From Colius striatus (Eukaryota; Chordata; Aves; Coliiformes; Coliidae): 64,000 nucleotides of DNA. The stretch spans positions 77,692,367 to 77,756,366 of the forward strand of contig NC_084760.1 of the NCBI RefSeq assembly GCF_028858725.1, given 5' to 3'. This document shows positions 14,701 to 27,569 of this stretch, piece after piece (position 1 is the stretch's first letter; every line of letters begins with the position of its first letter). The translations under genes were made by a program, and so were the position numbers. The notes below the pieces were generated by a model. It did no database searches. It was not told the DNA's origin and worked only from the letters and a program-made list of their open reading frames with translations.

Positions 14701-17700
14701 TCTGATGAATAGTACAGGGGATAGCTCAAGTTTCCATGGCAATGCTTCTGAATGTGCTTCTCTCACCAGAGAAAGAGGGACTTTCAGTTGATTAAGGTTT
14801 GAGGATTTTGTCTGAGAAAGGAGATGATGGTGAGACTGCATGTTAGTTGTTTGCCTGCCTTTGGGTAGTGCCTCTGATACAAAATCTGGAGAAAGAGGAA
14901 GCTGACATTTGGCTGATGGCAGAGATGGACTATGTCGTGCAAACTACATCTGGACTCCTGGGTATGCTTAACTGTTCAGCTACAGATGCAGCTGCACAAT
15001 CACCCAACAGTTAAGCCTGTACCATTCTCTGCCTCTCACATCTGACCATCTGCTAGGGAAAAGCTAATTAAACCAAAACGATTCTTGCTGGGATTAAACC
15101 CCAGCAGCAGAGAGAATTGAGTATAGTGCAAATATTGTTCTCCTACTACTGGATCAGGGTTGCTGCTTTATTTGTTCTTATAAAGAATTGCAGGCTATTC
15201 AACTCAAATGCTGTCAGGTAGGTGTTTAGCTCATGCACACTTTCATTTTCTTTTCTGTCCCAACAAGATGATTTGTGTTTTAGGTGCAAGAAATAAGGCT
15301 GTGTGTAGTTGGATTTTCCTGCAGTTCCTTTCTTATGACAGCTGACGCTGTTTTTCTTTAACGTGGAATTTCATGCAAAAACAGTGCACAAAGCTGTTGT
15401 TCTCCTAGTGCCTCAATTTCTTCAGGTATAGAATGGAAATTGTTCCTGCCTTCCTCATTGCATTTCTTTATGGTGAGTATGAATCCTAGAGCTGGTGTGG
15501 AGCTACATAACCGTATAATTGCTAGAAGCTACCAGTGTGAATCTGTGACTCAAGACCAAACAGTTTATTGCAAAAATGTGCCTGCAGCTCTTTGAGAGTT
15601 GAAATTTAAATCTTGTAAAGCAGAAAATGTGGAAGTGTGGTTCCCTTAGCAACTGAACTCTTGTGTGTACCTACAGTCCACGTTTCCAAGTGATCAGGGC
15701 TTCAAAATAGCTGTTTCAAAGAAATAATAAATAATTAAATGGACTTAGAACTCTGGTTGATTTCATGGCTGCTGCTGGTACTCAGCAGAAGTGACAGCTC
15801 ACCGTGTTGTTCAGAGTTGTGGCACAGTTTAGTTTCTGAAGGCCAATGAGGGATTTGATTGTCTGCAAGGGGCTCCAAGGTGATTTTTGCTATTATCTTT
15901 CCATGCTGAACATGGAAAACTTACACTGAAGAGGAAGTTAGTTCTGTACATGGTAGGTAGCTTGGAGATGGCAGCAGAAGGCAATGATGAGGAGAGAGTG
16001 ATGGGTGAGTTGCTGGAGCGGATGTGAGGAAGGTTGGAGTGAGCTTGAAGAGATTTAATTGAAGAAGGAGGTAGAGATAAAAGTGAGAGTACCAAAAGAA
16101 TGAAGATAATTGATATTCAGGAAGAACAGTTTGGATAGTTTTGAATGAGGAATGGAAAAAAAACCCAGCAATCTTGGAATTGCTGGAATTTTGACAGATA
16201 CATTTCAAGGGGCAATGCTATGGAAACCAAGGAGATGAGGAATGATTTTAGAGTGTAGATTTGTAGGATGTTAGGTCTGTGACCTCAGATTTGTCTTGTG
16301 AATATGCTTACCCTACACTTGGTAAGACAGTTTCACATTTTGGTGGAAGAATGGCAATAGTAAGACCATGCCTGAGGGCAGTTAGATAACATGCTGTAAC
16401 TCCACGCTCCAGTTTGCTGAGATAAGCTCTTGGTGAGCCATACCCTTAGGAATGAGCAAGTGGGGAACATTGTCTTCCTGGTGTCAAAACTGTTCCAGGT
16501 ATGTTGGACATCAGCAAGCAAAAGCTGTGTGGGTGTATGGAAAACAGGGTACAGCACAAGTATTTGTGATCACTCTTCCCCTCTTCCTTGGGGAGAGTAG
16601 AGAAAATATTAGGCTGTGCTAGTCTGAGCATTATTGTGGTGTTCAGTTGGCATAGGAGTAGTAAAACTTTGAAGTCATATAAACATCAACACCTTTAATA
16701 CCTTAATATACCTTGGGTAGTGTGGTTAGCTTGTATTGATTATGAGAGGGAGATGCCACTCTGGGGTTTTTGGAAGAAAAAAACCCCAACCAACCAAAAA
16801 AAAAACCACCTAGGAAAACCTGCCTCAGAAGTAGAAAAGAGCAAAAAAGGGTTAACTTCAATGTTGATAAGGATTTTGGCATTGCAGGGAGGGTTTACTG
16901 ATTTAACTTAATCAGATTCTAAACAGCTGTGATTATATTAGTACAGCATTCTTGTATAGGCGTACTTAATTTAGTTTGTGTCTTGTATCTATCTATTTAA
17001 CTTAAGTTGATGCAAAGTAAAGTGCTCTTAAACTGAATTAAGAACATTTACCCAGGAGTGTTTTACTGCTTTACATTATTTTCTAAGTCAATTTAATTTA
17101 GTACTCTGTGTGTGTAGACAAGACCTTGGGGAAAAAAGCTGATCCTTTTTATTACTTGCTGAACAGTATGTCATGTTTGGCTTCAGCCCTGTGATTGTGG
17201 AATGAAAGAGCCTGTTGTGGTACATGTTGGTGGAGGATGGGCAAATTGATCATTGCAAGCCTTTGTACAACTTGGTTCTTCTTAGCCATGGTGTTCAATT
17301 CAAGTAGATCGCTCCTCTTTATAAATTGGGTTTTTTCTTGTCTAGAACAAAAATGAGACTCCTGAAATATTTTAAGATTCCTCCTTCACCTGCTGTAAAA
17401 GTGTCTGCAGACCTGTTTAGTGAGCTGTATATGCAGCAAAAGCAACATCTCAAATTTAGCAAATGTTCAATGTTTCAAAAGATTTAGATGGCTGAGCATT
17501 TTGAGATGAACTTTTCTACAGCTAAGCAGAGCTTGAAAGAAAATTCACCCAATATTGATGCTTTTTCCTCATCACTGTCTCTCCCAACTGTGTGCCTCAG
17601 TACATACTGTGACTTAGGCACATACAAAACTCATGGCCAAGGAAGAGATTACTATGTAAGTACCGCAGATGTCAGTTCTCTTGCTGAAAAGGATGAACCT

Positions 17701-20700
17701 AGTCAATACATCTTATTTTCTGCTTGTGGGTGAAGGCTCTGTGAGAGCAAAACTGGCACATGAATTACTCCACAACCGTGAGTGCAGTGATAGCATTTCA
17801 GAATAAAGCTGACTGCTGTAAACATCCATTTCATTTCTTGAAATTTGCTTTTGCCAGCACCTGCAAGCATCAGGGCTGGACTTAACACTTCTTCGGCATT
17901 GCCAGTGCTCTCTTGACTGGGTCACTGCAGCAACTTGTCCATCTGTCCTCTGTAAATAATGCAAGGGAAGTGCTCTGCTCCATTGTCCAGCTGTGTAGGT
18001 ACTGCATGGTGTGTTAGCCATCTGTGCATCGCTGAGACTCGTACACAGATGTCTTAGAGAGCACATTAAGGCAAGCAGATAGGTTGCAGTAATGGAGCCT
18101 TCTGCAGCGTTGCTGTATTCTCTGCTAGAGGGACAGATTGGTGACATTCAGTCTTTGGCACTGAGGAGCTGGAAACTGTAGTTTTCTCTGAACCTATAAA
18201 ACCAAGGGCTGAAACAAGAGGACTTCTGATATTAATACTTACAGGGGGTGAAAGTCTACCTCTCAGTAGTTGAAGAATTTAAGCTGTTCCTACCTTGTCC
18301 TAATTAAATACCTTTTGATTTTATTTCCCCCCACCCCCTGTTTTCTTCCCCTCCCACACAGCACAGGATCTGACAGAGGTCTGAGAAGGGCGTTCCTAGA
18401 TGTTTTCTACAGAAATCCCCCGTCTTCGTTTCAAATGTTTGTTTGCTGCAGCCTTTCCCTAGCATGTGTTTGAGAAAGTTTAAGTGGCTCCAAAATTTGT
18501 CATGTGATTTACCAGCTTTTTTTTCCCCAGATATGTGGTGTTAGAGTATCAAGATTTTTTTTTTGTAGCAGGGCCCAGACAGTTATTTTCAGGAACTTTT
18601 GAGGGTTCTCCTAATCTCCATGAGTTGCCTTGTAATGGCCTGGTTTACATCTCTTTAGACCTCTGAGAAATGTGTGTGCTCCAAAAGTCTTCCCATGGAA
18701 GATCTTAAAAGAACACAGGTAAGAAGATGGAATGGGGAAGGACATGAAATCCAAGACGCAAAACTAAAGAAGCCCTGGAAATTTGTACCCTAAGCTAGTG
18801 AGAGCTGAAAGAATTGCCGAACAAACTAAACAGGCTGTGCTCCAGCTAAACTGGTGTGTCAGTGTTTTTTGGATAAGAAGCTGTCATGACCTCCCATGGT
18901 GGCTGTCGGTGATAAAGGTAACTTGGCAAATGACCTTTCACCAAGCTGGTTCTTGTACAATTTCAGTTGTAGCCATTAAAGGTGGTATTATGCTTTTATA
19001 TGCATTAGAAAGCTATCATTCATTTCCTGGTCAAAATCTCCACTGGGTATTTTTATTCTCCATTAACATTCCTTATGGGGATTGGATTGGGGTCCTTTGC
19101 TTCCTGTCCTGTTCCTGTTCAGATGTTAATCAGCTGTTGCATTCTATTCCAGTTACATGTTAGCAATGTTAGTGTTTCTTGGGCAATACTGATATGTCCT
19201 GGCTTTTATGAGAGGGTTAGGGAAGCTAAGCTACTCTAAACACAGCAGACAGAGTAGGTATTAAAATGCACATTTCAGGAGATGGACTGCAACTGAATTA
19301 GGGGTATTGGGGTCTTTGTATTGTGGAAGGAAGGATCAGGACTGTAATAAAATACGATTCTGATTACTTTTAAGTGGCTTCTGCAGGGTGCACTGAGTAT
19401 GACAGACACATGATACATCCAGTGGTATTTACATTCAGCAAGAACTATGTAAGACTGTAGAGTCTAGGGATTTCATTTTCTTTGAAAATATGTTAGGTGC
19501 TAAGTAGGGCTTGTTATGTGGGCTGTTTTTCAACAGTTAGCCTGATCTTTTTTTCCTGATAGCTCTTGGAATTGTTCCCATGCAGGGAACAGAGGTTTCT
19601 GCCTAACAGTCAAGGTTAATTGGTATGGAAAAGCAGGAATGAGCAATAATCCTCCCGAAACTCGATTTTAATCCAAGAGTGACTATAATGCTATTACTCA
19701 GATCTGAATCGTGAGCATTAACGTCCAAGCAGACTGAGATGCAAGTTTCTGCACCATGAGCTGTCATCCTTTTATTTTATAATGAGCTTTGAAGTAGCCA
19801 GCAGCAGAATGAATCTGAACATACTTCTAATTTAGATGCCTTCTCTGAATGAAAAGATCTCTCTCATTAGATGTTAAAAGTGTCCTTTAATACCTTGCAG
19901 TCTTTTTCCATCATACTTGCCACCAGCAGGCTACATGTGCTGCTTTTAACTTCACACTGTTTGTTTGTCTCTCCTGGACAAGACCCCTTGATGCAGCTAT
20001 TCCATCATCCATCTTGCTGATTAGTTGCCTTGATCAGACCTACTGCAGCAGCTTCTCACATAGTCTGGTTTGAAACATGTGGAGTCTAAGGTCGCCTCTA
20101 ATCATAGGCACAGGAAGGCAACTGGATAAGTCTCTCTTGCTTTTTCTTCTCATGATGTTAGCGAGGAGACATTGTTGCCTTCCAAAGTAGGTTTTACCAC
20201 TGTCTTGTATTGGATATGCGTTCAGGGTATAGACTGGCCCAGACAGAGTGAAAATTCTGGGTTAGCTATGGTGATCAGATATGTGGCACAGGACATATCC
20301 ACTTGTTTTTTACACATGGATATCACATTTGGAGATTTTTGGAGCACACTGACTCTGTGATACCCAAGGCACGTTTCTTTAGTGTTGCATTAGAAACAAA
20401 TGTGGCTGTGGTGACGTTAGGAAGTGTATTTTCTCTGTCATATAAGCTTATCTTTCTCAATAAAAAGAAATATTAAGGAAAATTCTATTTTTAAGAGGAA
20501 AAGACTGTTAAGATGACACAGTACCTGAAATAAGAAGCATTTTCTGCAATGTAATCACCGTATTTCTGTTGAGGGAGAGTGCTGACCCCGAACATTGGTA
20601 GTGAGGCTGTTTTATAAAGTCAGAAAAAGCAACACAAGAGAACGTGATGATGAGGAAAACCCTGTAAGTCCCCTGCCTCTTTGCAGGGAATGTTGAGCTG

Positions 20701-22745
20701 CTGCAAGCAGGCAGAAACTGTGTGCATCCCAGAACCAAAGCAAAGTATTAGCTACCTCAGGCCTCAGTGGACTTGTCAAGTATCAGGAAGACGGTAGGTG
20801 CCTAGAAACGTTGCTGTTTTACTCTGATGCTTTCTCTTTTTGTCCAAGGGCTTCTTGGACTTTTTTTGTATGCTATGGACCTCTCATTACTGGAGACACA
20901 GTGGTGCTAACGAGTAGTATTGTGGTTTTGCATGCGTACCAAGTGGCTCTTAGTTCTCTGGGCCCTGTACAGAGTAGTCTTAAGCAACTCTGTGCTAGAT
21001 CTCACCTGTTCCTGGTGCATGGTAAGGGTTTTGCCTTTCTCAGATCACACAGACAACACAGCCACTATGCAAGTGAATTTTGTGTGAAGACAGCTAGAGT
21101 CGAGCTTGTGTACTGTTTGTGTAGCTGCATTCAGTCACTGGCACCTGCACTCCCTCACTTTCAAGAGGAAAGGGGTTGTGTTTTGTCTTTGTGTGGGGGT
21201 AGAGAAATCCTAAGCTTTTTACATTTACAAAGCAACTTGTTAAGTTTCCACAGCAGTCTTCTGACCCTCTGCATGTTTGTGTCTGCCTGGAAGATGTGAC
21301 TATTACCAATGCTGGTCAAGCCTTGTGGCCCTCAATGAGGCATTCCAGTGAAGCTGTAATGGTCAATGAGAGTAGAGATGAGACTGGAACTACAATGGGT
21401 AGTAGCTAGAAGACAGTAGAATTGAAGCTACTGCGGACAGTGGCTTGCTAGGAAGAGGACTTTAAATGTTAAGAAACATTACTGATGAGAGATGGAAAGG
21501 GTGGACAAAAGGAACCAGAAGGTTAAGTTTCCTCTTGTATTACAGTGCTAATTAGAATAGCTGAAGAGATACCTCCTTTGTAGCTCCAGGCTAAAGCTCA
21601 GCTTCTCCAGAGTAGTCAGAATGTGGACTTGACAGCAAGCTCCTTCAGAGAGAGAGACTGATGAATAGCTTGGTGAGCAGAATTAGTTGCTGCCTTATGT
21701 TTCTGGATATCCATTTCTGCTTTGGAGCACAAAGTCTCTCTATTCTGCAGAGTTATCTGCTCCTCTTTGGATGGAGGTGTAGTGAACTGAGCCACCTTGG
21801 GATTCTCTCTGTGATGGCAAAGAATGCTCAGGTATTGTAGGCAAGGAGGGCTTAACTGTGCTGTTCAGTGCAGAGAAGACTGCAGAACAAAATCAGGTTG
21901 GTGTGGCAGGATGGTTGGATCAGAATGACAGAGACTGGATTCCTGGTGTGGGGGAGGAATGCAGATGAGGAAGCGATGACCCCTGGAGCCATCAAGAAAA
22001 ACCCAGCTACCTTTCAGGCACAGGCATCCCACTCACTGGAGAGATGGTTAAAAGACCTTCCTTTTCTGGGGCACAGTGAAGACAAGGAGCTTATTTCACT
22101 GGAGGGACCTGGCATTAGATAGCAGCCTGGTGGTGCAGCACTTTGCTGCCGACTCCTACCCTGGCACCCAGCCGTGGGCTGCTCTGCGCATGCCTGGCTG
22201 TTTCCGTGTGTTGTGCTGATAGGTGACTGACATCAAGTTTCCTTTCTCATGTTTCAGGAGCTGTTGGCCAGATGCTGCTGGATGCTGACAGGGGAAAGCT
22301 GATTTGGAGACAAGCGGCCAGAAATGTTTGGACACGTTGTCACTTTGGATCTGTAAGTCCTTGTTTGAGGGAAAGTTGCCTGGAGGCACTGTGAGTATTT
22401 AAGTGTCTCTGGAAAGTCTCAGATCATGAGGACAGGTTTAAAATCCCAGTATCTTTTCCAGGTAGGTGGGGATGAGGGTAGGCTCTGGGTTAGGAAGCAG
22501 GACAGTCGTGTTTGAGCCTGCGGAGCTGTGTGCTGAGAGACAGGGAGGCCTTTGGTGTGTTTGTTCTCAGCACCTCTGTAATGGAAACATGCATGGACCC
22601 ATGAATGCAGCTGTTCCTGGAAGCCTCTGCTTCTCTGCCAGCCCATATAGCTGGTGGTTTTGCCTTGATGCTGGACCAACTCCCACTGGGAGCTGGTGGA
22701 AAAGCGGATTGAAACTATGCTGGCCTGATCCTTCCTGGAGGTGCA

Positions 22746-22822
22746 CATTCTAACTCCTTCTCCCTCCCTCTCTCCCAGTATCTCCCTCTCCCTCCCCCAC
22801 TTTCTCTCTCTTTCTCCCCTAA
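22746..22822 (+). repeat. Polypyrimidine (CT-rich) simple-sequence tract
   Basis: Almost all bases over about 75 positions are C or T on the + strand, in irregular ctccc/tctct units. Such mirror-like tracts can adopt non-B structures, but no adjacent gene feature was found. It lies in the noncoding stretch upstream of the first TJAP1 coding exon. Confidence 0.7.
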
Positions 22823-23563
22823 TACTGTACAGTTTGCCCCACAGAGCAGTTATGCTGTTGTGAAGCTGTTTTTTCCCTATGCTAGTCAAGACCCAGCTTC
22901 AGCATTGTAGTAAGGAAAGGGGCCAGGCAGCTTGTTGGGGCAGGGCCAGCACTAGATCAGGACACCTCTTCTGTTTGTTTTGGCAAAGCCTGAGTTTATG
23001 TGGTCCTGGTTGCCTGCTTGTTCCATTCACCTTCAATCTGACTCCCTGTGTGTGTAAAACTGCTCCACACCCTGCACTTATGTCCCACCTCCCAGGGCTC
23101 GGTGTCACAGACAGGGAAAATGCAACACAGCAGCAGAAGAGCATCAGGGAAAGGAAGGCTTCACAGCAGTCTCTGTCATGCCAGTGGCAGAGGGATGGCT
23201 GCAGAGCTACACTCTTACAGTTGACTCCCACATTGACCCAACTCTCTTGTAGTGGCGGGTACTTCTGGGTTTGAACAGAGAGGAAGGTTATTTCTGAACT
23301 TGTGTTATATCCCTGACTGGCTGGATGCTATTTAACAGAAGCTTGTTAGCAGCAAAGTAGAGCATAGCATGCTGTTTGCTGGAGGTAGCTTGCCTTCCTT
23401 TCTCCTGGAGATGTGGGTCATCACAGCTGTAGGCACAAGGAGGTACTGTTTTGGTCCAAGCAAGGATCTGACAACTGCCAGCTCATTTGTAAGTGAGAAG
23501 CACAGCCTCAAAAGGACGAGTGAGGTAATTACAAAACTTCTGTACTAAAGGCTTCACAGTTAA

Positions 23564-23826
23564 CATAGAATTATAGAATGGTAGCTGTTGGAAGGGACCT
23601 CTAGAGATCATCCAGTCTAACTCCCCCGCCAAAGCAGGTTCACCTAGATCAAGTCACATAGGAATGCATCGCAGGTGGGTTTTGAAGACCTCCACAGAAG
23701 GAGACTCCACACCCTCCCTGGGCAGCCTGTGCCAGGGCTCCCTCACCCTCACAGTAAAATAGTTTTTCTTTATATTTAAATGGAACTTTTTGTGTTCCAG
23801 CTTCTTTCCATTATCTTTTGTCCAGG
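23564..23826 (-). mobile_element. CR1-type LINE fragment (3' end, with tail repeats)
   Basis: The + strand begins with catagaattatagaatgg, the reverse complement of the 8-bp ATTCTATG-like repeats that end CR1 elements. It continues with 'ttggaagggacct', 'catccagtctaac' and 'ccctcaccctcacag', as in the copy at 6936-7250. The element therefore lies on the minus strand and keeps its 3' terminus. It is 5'-truncated to about 260 bp and cannot code for protein. Confidence 0.9.
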
Positions 23827-25780
23827 TAAGATTAGCTGGGAGAGTCTCATTTCACTGGAGACTTGTTCAGTTCCTTCTGCCTTGGTTGCTTCCTGGAACC
23901 AACATTCCCTCAAAGCTATTTCTTCATGAATTTTGAGTTTGTGTGGTCCTAGTTACCTGAGTGCCTTGGACGTGTCCTTGCCAGGTGCCTTTCCACCTCT
24001 TGCTGGGCTATGTGGCTAACTTCACTTGCTTTCAGACCTGGTGTCAATTGAGGTAGGTACCTGGAGCTAGATGGCCATCCAACTCTCCTTGGTTACAAAT
24101 ATTCCTTATTTCTTACTTATTTATGGGGTGATATTTCAAACTGGCTGTTTTGATAGATGCTAAGCTATTTGTTTCTTTTCTTCAGGGCATCTGAGTGAGT
24201 GTCCCTGCTTCATGAGGCTTTGAATCTGAGCTCAGGCTGGTAAGTGCTCAAGTCCTGTGGACTACAGAAAGAATTGTGATTCCAGCTTGGGATATCTTCA
24301 TGCACTTCTCCTGTGCTTAGCCTGGCAGGAATTGGCACAACTGTCCCCTAGATCTTCTGTTTGATGGTGGGGTGTTGACAAACCTGCTTCTGATCAGGAT
24401 TTCAACATTCCTCTTTGAAGAAGAGAAATATCTTTCCAGCAAGTCACACTCATCTGTTTTGCTTGGGGAGGCAGTGGAATGTGCATTTGGTATGCTGGAT
24501 GTGATTTTTCTAAAGCTTAGGAGATCTCTTCTACTCAAGTCTATAAAGGAGAAGGGATGTTGAAGGAATGAGTGCAACAAGGGGGATTCTCCAGCATTCT
24601 TATGATGATTTACAAGTTAGTCCTAGGAAGTTGTTCATGTCTGTGGAAGGGCATGAGAAACTTTTGTGAGCTTGTTTTTAGCAATGTGGAGGACAGCTTG
24701 CAAGTGTTCCTGTGAAGTGTAAAGCCTGTTGTTGCTTGGAGTCACTCTGTGCTTGGTGCAGACACTTCACACTTGCCAGTCTTCCCAGGAGATTCAGTCT
24801 AAGTGTCAAGAAGACATGAGGCAAGAGTGGATATGAACTGGGGAGAATTCTTGGGGCTTCAGTTAGACACTTAACATGTAAAACTCTACTGGCCAAAACA
24901 CAAAGGAAGCAAAGCCTGCTAGGTCATTGTGAATGGGAATTACATGGTCCACCCTGTAGAAGAGGAGAGGGGATGATCTGAGTTGAAGTGGGTCCTGCAC
25001 TTTGAAGTGCTGTAGGTCAGACATGAGGATTGTGGAGGTGCTGGGTTTGATCAGTGTTAGGATCCAGCAAGGGAAAGGGGAATGAGAAGCAGGCGCTTAT
25101 CACAAATATAGGAAGACTCCAAACAATGCATGTTGTTATCAGAGAAAGTCTGATATTGGGCTCTGCAGGGACTGCTTGACATCCAAAAGACTTGTGTGTA
25201 CAAAGGGGTGATTGAAATCCTGACTGCCTGAGGGGAAAGTCTTCCTGTCCTCCATTGTAGTCGCAAAGAGGTGGAAAGGAAGGAGATTCTTCCACTTGTG
25301 CAAGATAGCTGTTTTTCTTCCAGCCCAGTTTTTGGACTTGTACGCCTACTGCTCCTGAAGCAGGAAGAATCCTGCCTGGTGCAGCTTGGGTAAAGAGGCT
25401 AATCTGGTCTTTCCACTAATGGTGTACTGCTTTATATTGTAAAATCTGGCCTTAAGTACCAATGTCAATGGCATTGGTCCTTAATTTGATCCCACCTCTG
25501 ACAGTGGGAGTGGTATTTTCTGACAGTAAGCAGTTGTGAAAGTATGGAACCTCCTTTTGATGAGTCTCCTGTGGTCTGCTCCAGTGGGGTTCCAGTGTAA
25601 GCCACAAACTTCTGTGTTTGGGCTCTTTAATGGCTGGAGTCTCCTCCCACATAGTCCCTGCTGACAGTGACAGAACGTGATCAATAACTCCTGTTCCAGC
25701 TGTCACTGCTGCCTGTAAGGCTTGCAGTTTCCATATTGGAAAAGGCCTTTCCTAAAGAGCCTAATCGATACGCTGCTGTG
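23827..25780. other. Noncoding stretch upstream of TJAP1, no gene supported
   Basis: No coding exon is visible. Open frames on both strands are under 95 codons and unlike known proteins. It probably belongs to the TJAP1 5' noncoding region. Confidence 0.5.
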
Positions 25781-25798
25781 AGGTCTGTTCTCGTTTGC

Positions 25799-25807
25799 TA
25801 TATATAA
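25799..25807 (+). promoter_or_regulatory. TATA-like box, possible proximal TJAP1 promoter
   Basis: The sequence TATATATAA lies about 290 bp upstream of the first TJAP1 coding exon. A GTGAGT donor-like site follows near 25,828, and the coding exon itself is unusually CpG-rich, which would fit a nearby start of transcription. There is no proof that it is used. A distal CpG-island promoter outside the window is an equally good explanation for TJAP1 expression. Confidence 0.2.
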
Positions 25808-26126
25808 TCTGGACACACAGAGACTACGTGAGTGAGCGTGTGTAGAGGGGGGAGAGGATGTGCCAGCCCTCTGCTCTCACTGGCTGGGAGAAGGACACAG
25901 CTACCTCTTGCTTTGCTCCCTCTCCCGCAGCTGCTGCTCAAGGCTTATGGACACATCCTTTCCCAGCTCTATTCCCACTCTGCATGGGGACCTGCTCTGG
26001 GATTCCAGGGGAGCCATATTCCCACTGGGTCCTTACTAGGGTTCAGTGGAGCGCCTGTGACTCTCTCTTGTGTGCACTTTCTGCTATTGGTAGGTGACCC
26101 ACTTTCGGAGGCAGGCAGGTGGGAGG

Positions 26127-27569
26127 ATGTCGACGAGCACGGCTCCATCAAAGAAGCCTTACCGCAAGGCACCGCCGCAGCACCGCGAGGTCCGCCACGA
26201 GGTGCCCATCATCCGCGACGACCAGGATGGAGTGGTCTTGGCCGAGCAGAGTCAGGTAACGGCTTCCCGGGTGGCGAAGGGCTTAGCACCATTGCACCGG
26301 CAAACGGGGTTTAGTTACACCGAGGCAGGCCAACTCAAGCAGGCGGAGGGGTTTGAGGTTTGCAACCTCAACTTCTCCTCGTCATGGTCCCTGGAGTCCA
26401 GCAGCGAGAAGGAAGTGGCAGGGTGCAGAGCGGAGCTGAACATCAAGAGCCAGACTGTCTTGCCAGCGCTTCCACATGGTGGGAAGACGGGGCAGCGGAG
26501 AGGGAAGCGGTGCCCAAACCGCAATCGTCGGCCCCTCAGCAAATTTGTGAGCCGTAGCATGGAGACAGTTGTGGTGGCTGGAGACAAAAGACACCATCCT
26601 ACTTGCTCTTTCAAGAGCAGAAGCCTGGAACGCTCACTTATGTTTAAAGAGCCCCCTGAAGTTCTGACACCAAGGAAGGCTCGAGTCTCTTCTACACAGC
26701 TGCCTCTCAAAGGGATCCTGAAGCAGACCAACGTGACAGGCCCATGCCCTGAGACTTTACACAAGTCCCGCTCAGTAGAGACTCTCTCCTGTGGCCGTGG
26801 CTTGTGCAAGTCCAGTGAATCCCAGCTCTGCCTCAGCCGGAGGGAGAAGCGTTCGCTGGAGCATGGCAGCAGCAGCGCCGCTGACTCTGCCAAGCGCAGG
26901 GAGAAGATTGCAGAGGAAAAGCTGCAGTTCTCCAAATTCCTGGATGAGATCACCCGGCGGGTACTGAGTCCCATCCGCTTGCGCTCACTAGGAGAGACCA
27001 GGGCAGCAGAACAAGACCAGAACCCTTCCCTTTCCCCTAGAAGCTCTATGCCAGAAGGCCAAGGGGAAAGTCACCTGCAAGGGCTCAAATCCAAACGTGC
27101 AACAGAAAGATCCCCCTGCCCAAACAGAAGAAAAGCAGGAAAGAAATGTGGGGGGCTGGGAATGGCTGTGTGCCAGAGAAAGTGTGCTGAGGAGGCTGAG
27201 AGAACTTCCAGACTAAGAAAGAAACCTGTCCTTGGGAGGAAGAACAGTAAGGAAAAACTTTCCTTGGAGAGAAGGGCAGTAGATGTGTGTCAGTATGAGC
27301 TGGCAGACCGGGGGCTGGCAGGGACATCGTCTGGGCAGCAGCACTCACTGTCTTCGTGGAAGAGCAGTGCAGAGGGCAGAAGGGATGAAAGCAGTCCCTG
27401 TTCACAGCTATTACAGCCACGCCACCTGTGTACTAAACCTGGGCAGAAGCATGCAGTGGATCCAAACCACCCAGAGAAAGGATCCTTCTCCACTCCAACA
27501 CACTGGAGTCGAGAGGAGGGGCCTACCCCATCTAGATCCTCCCCTTCCTTCAGCCTGGCACTAAAAAAG
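26127..27569 (+). CDS. TJAP1: Alternative long first coding exon of TJAP1 (candidate isoform)
   Basis: The frame opened by the TJAP1 start codon does not stop at the canonical donor (CAG|GTAACG, 26256). It runs on for 438 codons to a second donor, AAG|GTAGGT at 27570. Both donors are phase 0, so either joins the 29259 exon in frame (…KK then EPLTDAERMK), giving about 1,069 aa instead of 631. Without splicing the frame stops at 27632, giving a 501-residue protein. The extra region is basic and Ser-rich. It repeats an SRS-M/L/V-E motif near residues 142, 164, 214 and 243 and contains KFLDEITRRVLSP at about 270-282, which looks like a helical interaction motif. I do not recognise a family. The length and patterned content argue against chance; whether it is transcribed cannot be seen here. 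Confidence 0.6.

Larger units (their letters stand above)
7251..23563. other. Noncoding stretch, no gene supported
   Basis: No exon, RNA gene or intact mobile element can be supported across these 16 kb. Simple sequence includes a GT tract at about 10,455-10,476, A-rich patches at 13,079-13,100, 13,952-13,975 and 16,777-16,806, and a long polypyrimidine (C/T) tract at about 22,746-22,822. The largest open frame (10,357-11,130, +, 257 codons) has a composition unlike a protein and no recognisable family. A GC-shifted patch with a TATA-like site near 8,672 is listed separately. Confidence 0.55.

Noticed and set aside
20811-21299. 162-codon open frame on the + strand
   Set aside because: Cys/Phe/Ser-rich translation with no domain or repeat pattern and no exon-like borders.
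22419-22889. 156-codon minus-strand frame with an Arg/Glu-rich run
   Set aside because: The charged run is just the translation of the C/T-rich simple-sequence tract.
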